DNA of 64,000 bases from Alteromonas sp. BMJM2. GTDB taxonomy: Bacteria; Pseudomonadota; Gammaproteobacteria; Enterobacterales; Alteromonadaceae. Below, piece by piece: positions 63,267 through 64,000 of the stretch; the stretch's first letter is position 1, and every line of letters starts with the position of its first letter. The notes beneath the pieces were generated by a model. It was given only the letters and a program-made list of their open reading frames with translations, was not told the DNA's origin and did no database searches. The DNA lies in NCBI RefSeq assembly GCF_027257845.1, contig NZ_JAPVOT010000002.1, positions 124,001-188,000 on the forward strand, in the 5' to 3' direction. The position numbers and the translations under genes were made by a program.

Positions 63267-64000
63267 ATGCGAAAAGTGCGAAAAGATCTCCCTCCCCGCT
63301 ATTACCTCACTCATTTTCATGAGTTCCTCAGCTTTTTTGAGGGGGCAAGTGCGACACTGCTCTCTGATGAGGCCGCATCGTTTATCGAGCGTTTTAAGGC
63401 GTTAGACGATGACAAGCAGTGCACTATCGTACGTGCGGCTAACCGTAAATATGCGATTATTGACCGAACACAATTTAATTACGCAGAAATTAACACGCCT
63501 CAAGCTCAAATAAACAGCCTGATAGAAAGCGGTTGGTTTGGCGACCTCACGAACGCCTCGTTTAATGACATAGCCGGTGTGCTCACCAAAGATGCTATTT
63601 TAACGCTGTTGGCGGATTACGGCAGTACGCAAGGGCTGTCTTCACAAACTAAGCCAAAATTAGTGACGCTACTTGGTAATGAAATTCGTGCTAATGGATG
63701 GCCTAGCCGCTTTTCTATCGATAACTATTTAGTGTGTTTGTTTAACGATGCACTGCGCTTCCTATTATTTTTATATTTTGGCAATACGAAGAGCCGCTTA
63801 AATCAATTCTCCATGAGAGATTTAGGCGTTATGCGCACTCGTTCAGATTCGGTGACCGATGTTGCCCGATTTGAGAGTAAGTCAGATACAGAAGCTGCGT
63901 GGTTTTACGCAAACCACTACACGCAAATTCCGTTTTATCACACCGAGACTTTGCTTAACCTGGCTGATAGCGACTTTCCTAGCACCGAAGGTGTGTCAGC
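63267..64000 (+). CDS. VRR-NUC (FAN1-like) nuclease, 5' part
   Basis: An open frame from ATG 63267 runs past the window edge, giving 244 residues. It starts RKVRKDLPPRYYLTHFHEFLSFF, continues with IERFKALDDDKQCTIVRAANRKY and SLIESGWFG, and later shows MRDLGVMRTRSDS, the N-terminal pattern of bacterial FAN1-like proteins with a C-terminal VRR-NUC domain that lies outside the window. These are structure-specific DNA repair nucleases. No strong ribosome site is visible. Confidence 0.75.
   Translation, partial: MRKVRKDLPPRYYLTHFHEFLSFFEGASATLLSDEAASFIERFKALDDDKQCTIVRAANRKYAIIDRTQFNYAEINTPQAQINSLIESGWFGDLTNASFNDIAGVLTKDAILTLLADYGSTQGLSSQTKPKLVTLLGNEIRANGWPSRFSIDNYLVCLFNDALRFLLFLYFGNTKSRLNQFSMRDLGVMRTRSDSVTDVARFESKSDTEAAWFYANHYTQIPFYHTETLLNLADSDFPSTEGVS

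Noticed and set aside
1-64000. tRNA, rRNA, integrase or insertion-sequence genes
   Set aside because: None could be recognised by eye in the gaps or among the open frames; a covariance or transposase search would be needed to exclude small ones.

Overview
The window looks like chromosomal DNA of a marine gammaproteobacterium of the Alteromonas type. The evidence is gene content and order only: nudE-cysQ / GMP-IMP nucleotidase, hslR-hslO-pckA, ompR-envZ, prkB, and prmA-dusB-fis / purH / purD are all blocks known from Alteromonadales and relatives, and a HexR-type operator sits in front of pckA. No rRNA, tRNA, CRISPR array or transposase was seen.

Layout. 1-5.5 kb: a YceI-like periplasmic protein, nucleotide housekeeping (CysQ, NudE, YrfG-like nucleotidase, YjjX-like NTPase), an 8-bp tandem repeat, and an aldehyde (succinate-semialdehyde type) dehydrogenase. 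5.6-8.0 kb: an alpha/beta hydrolase and a YdgA/DUF945 protein. 8.0-19.5 kb: a complete type II secretion cluster gspC-D-E-F-G-H-I-J-K-L-M-N on the minus strand. 19.6-29.2 kb: hslR-hslO, pckA, a secreted GH31 alpha-glucosidase/transglucosylase with an MFS transporter, and ompR-envZ. 29.4-34.6 kb: a DUF2855 protein, PrkB and a large DUF2339 membrane protein. 34.7-35.9 kb: an unrecognised three-gene unit of two tandem paralogous membrane-anchored proteins and a membrane-anchored HTH regulator.

35.9-49 kb is the accessory part. A DUF4160 gene broken by one in-frame TAA overlaps an intact DUF2442 gene. Next comes a chimeric fragment made of the end of an ion-channel gene fused in frame to a piece of purD. 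The intact channel and purD genes lie about 11 kb further right in the same orientation. The partial duplication therefore flanks about 10.8 kb of DNA like the footprint of an insertion. The enclosed cargo comprises a catalase-superfamily-like protein, a radical SAM enzyme, a DUF547-DUF1223 fusion, a DedA membrane protein, an ATP-grasp enzyme, a DinB-like protein, a TANGO2/NRDE protein, a YHS protein, a DoxX-like membrane protein and an OlsF-like bifunctional acyltransferase. Much of it is tightly packed and overlapping. It looks like a membrane-lipid, redox and perhaps heme-related system whose purpose I cannot name.

48-56 kb: the ion channel, purD preceded by an exported methyltransferase-like gene that splits the usual purHD pair, a structured intergenic element, purH, fis, dusB and prmA. 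56-64 kb: a solute-binding protein, MscS channel plus a probable DUF432 protein, an amidase, a HiPIP, a flavin reductase with a CPXCG protein, an HNH protein, and the start of a VRR-NUC nuclease that runs off the end.

All functions are read from sequence motifs and remembered family features. No searches were run, and percent identities are hand estimates.
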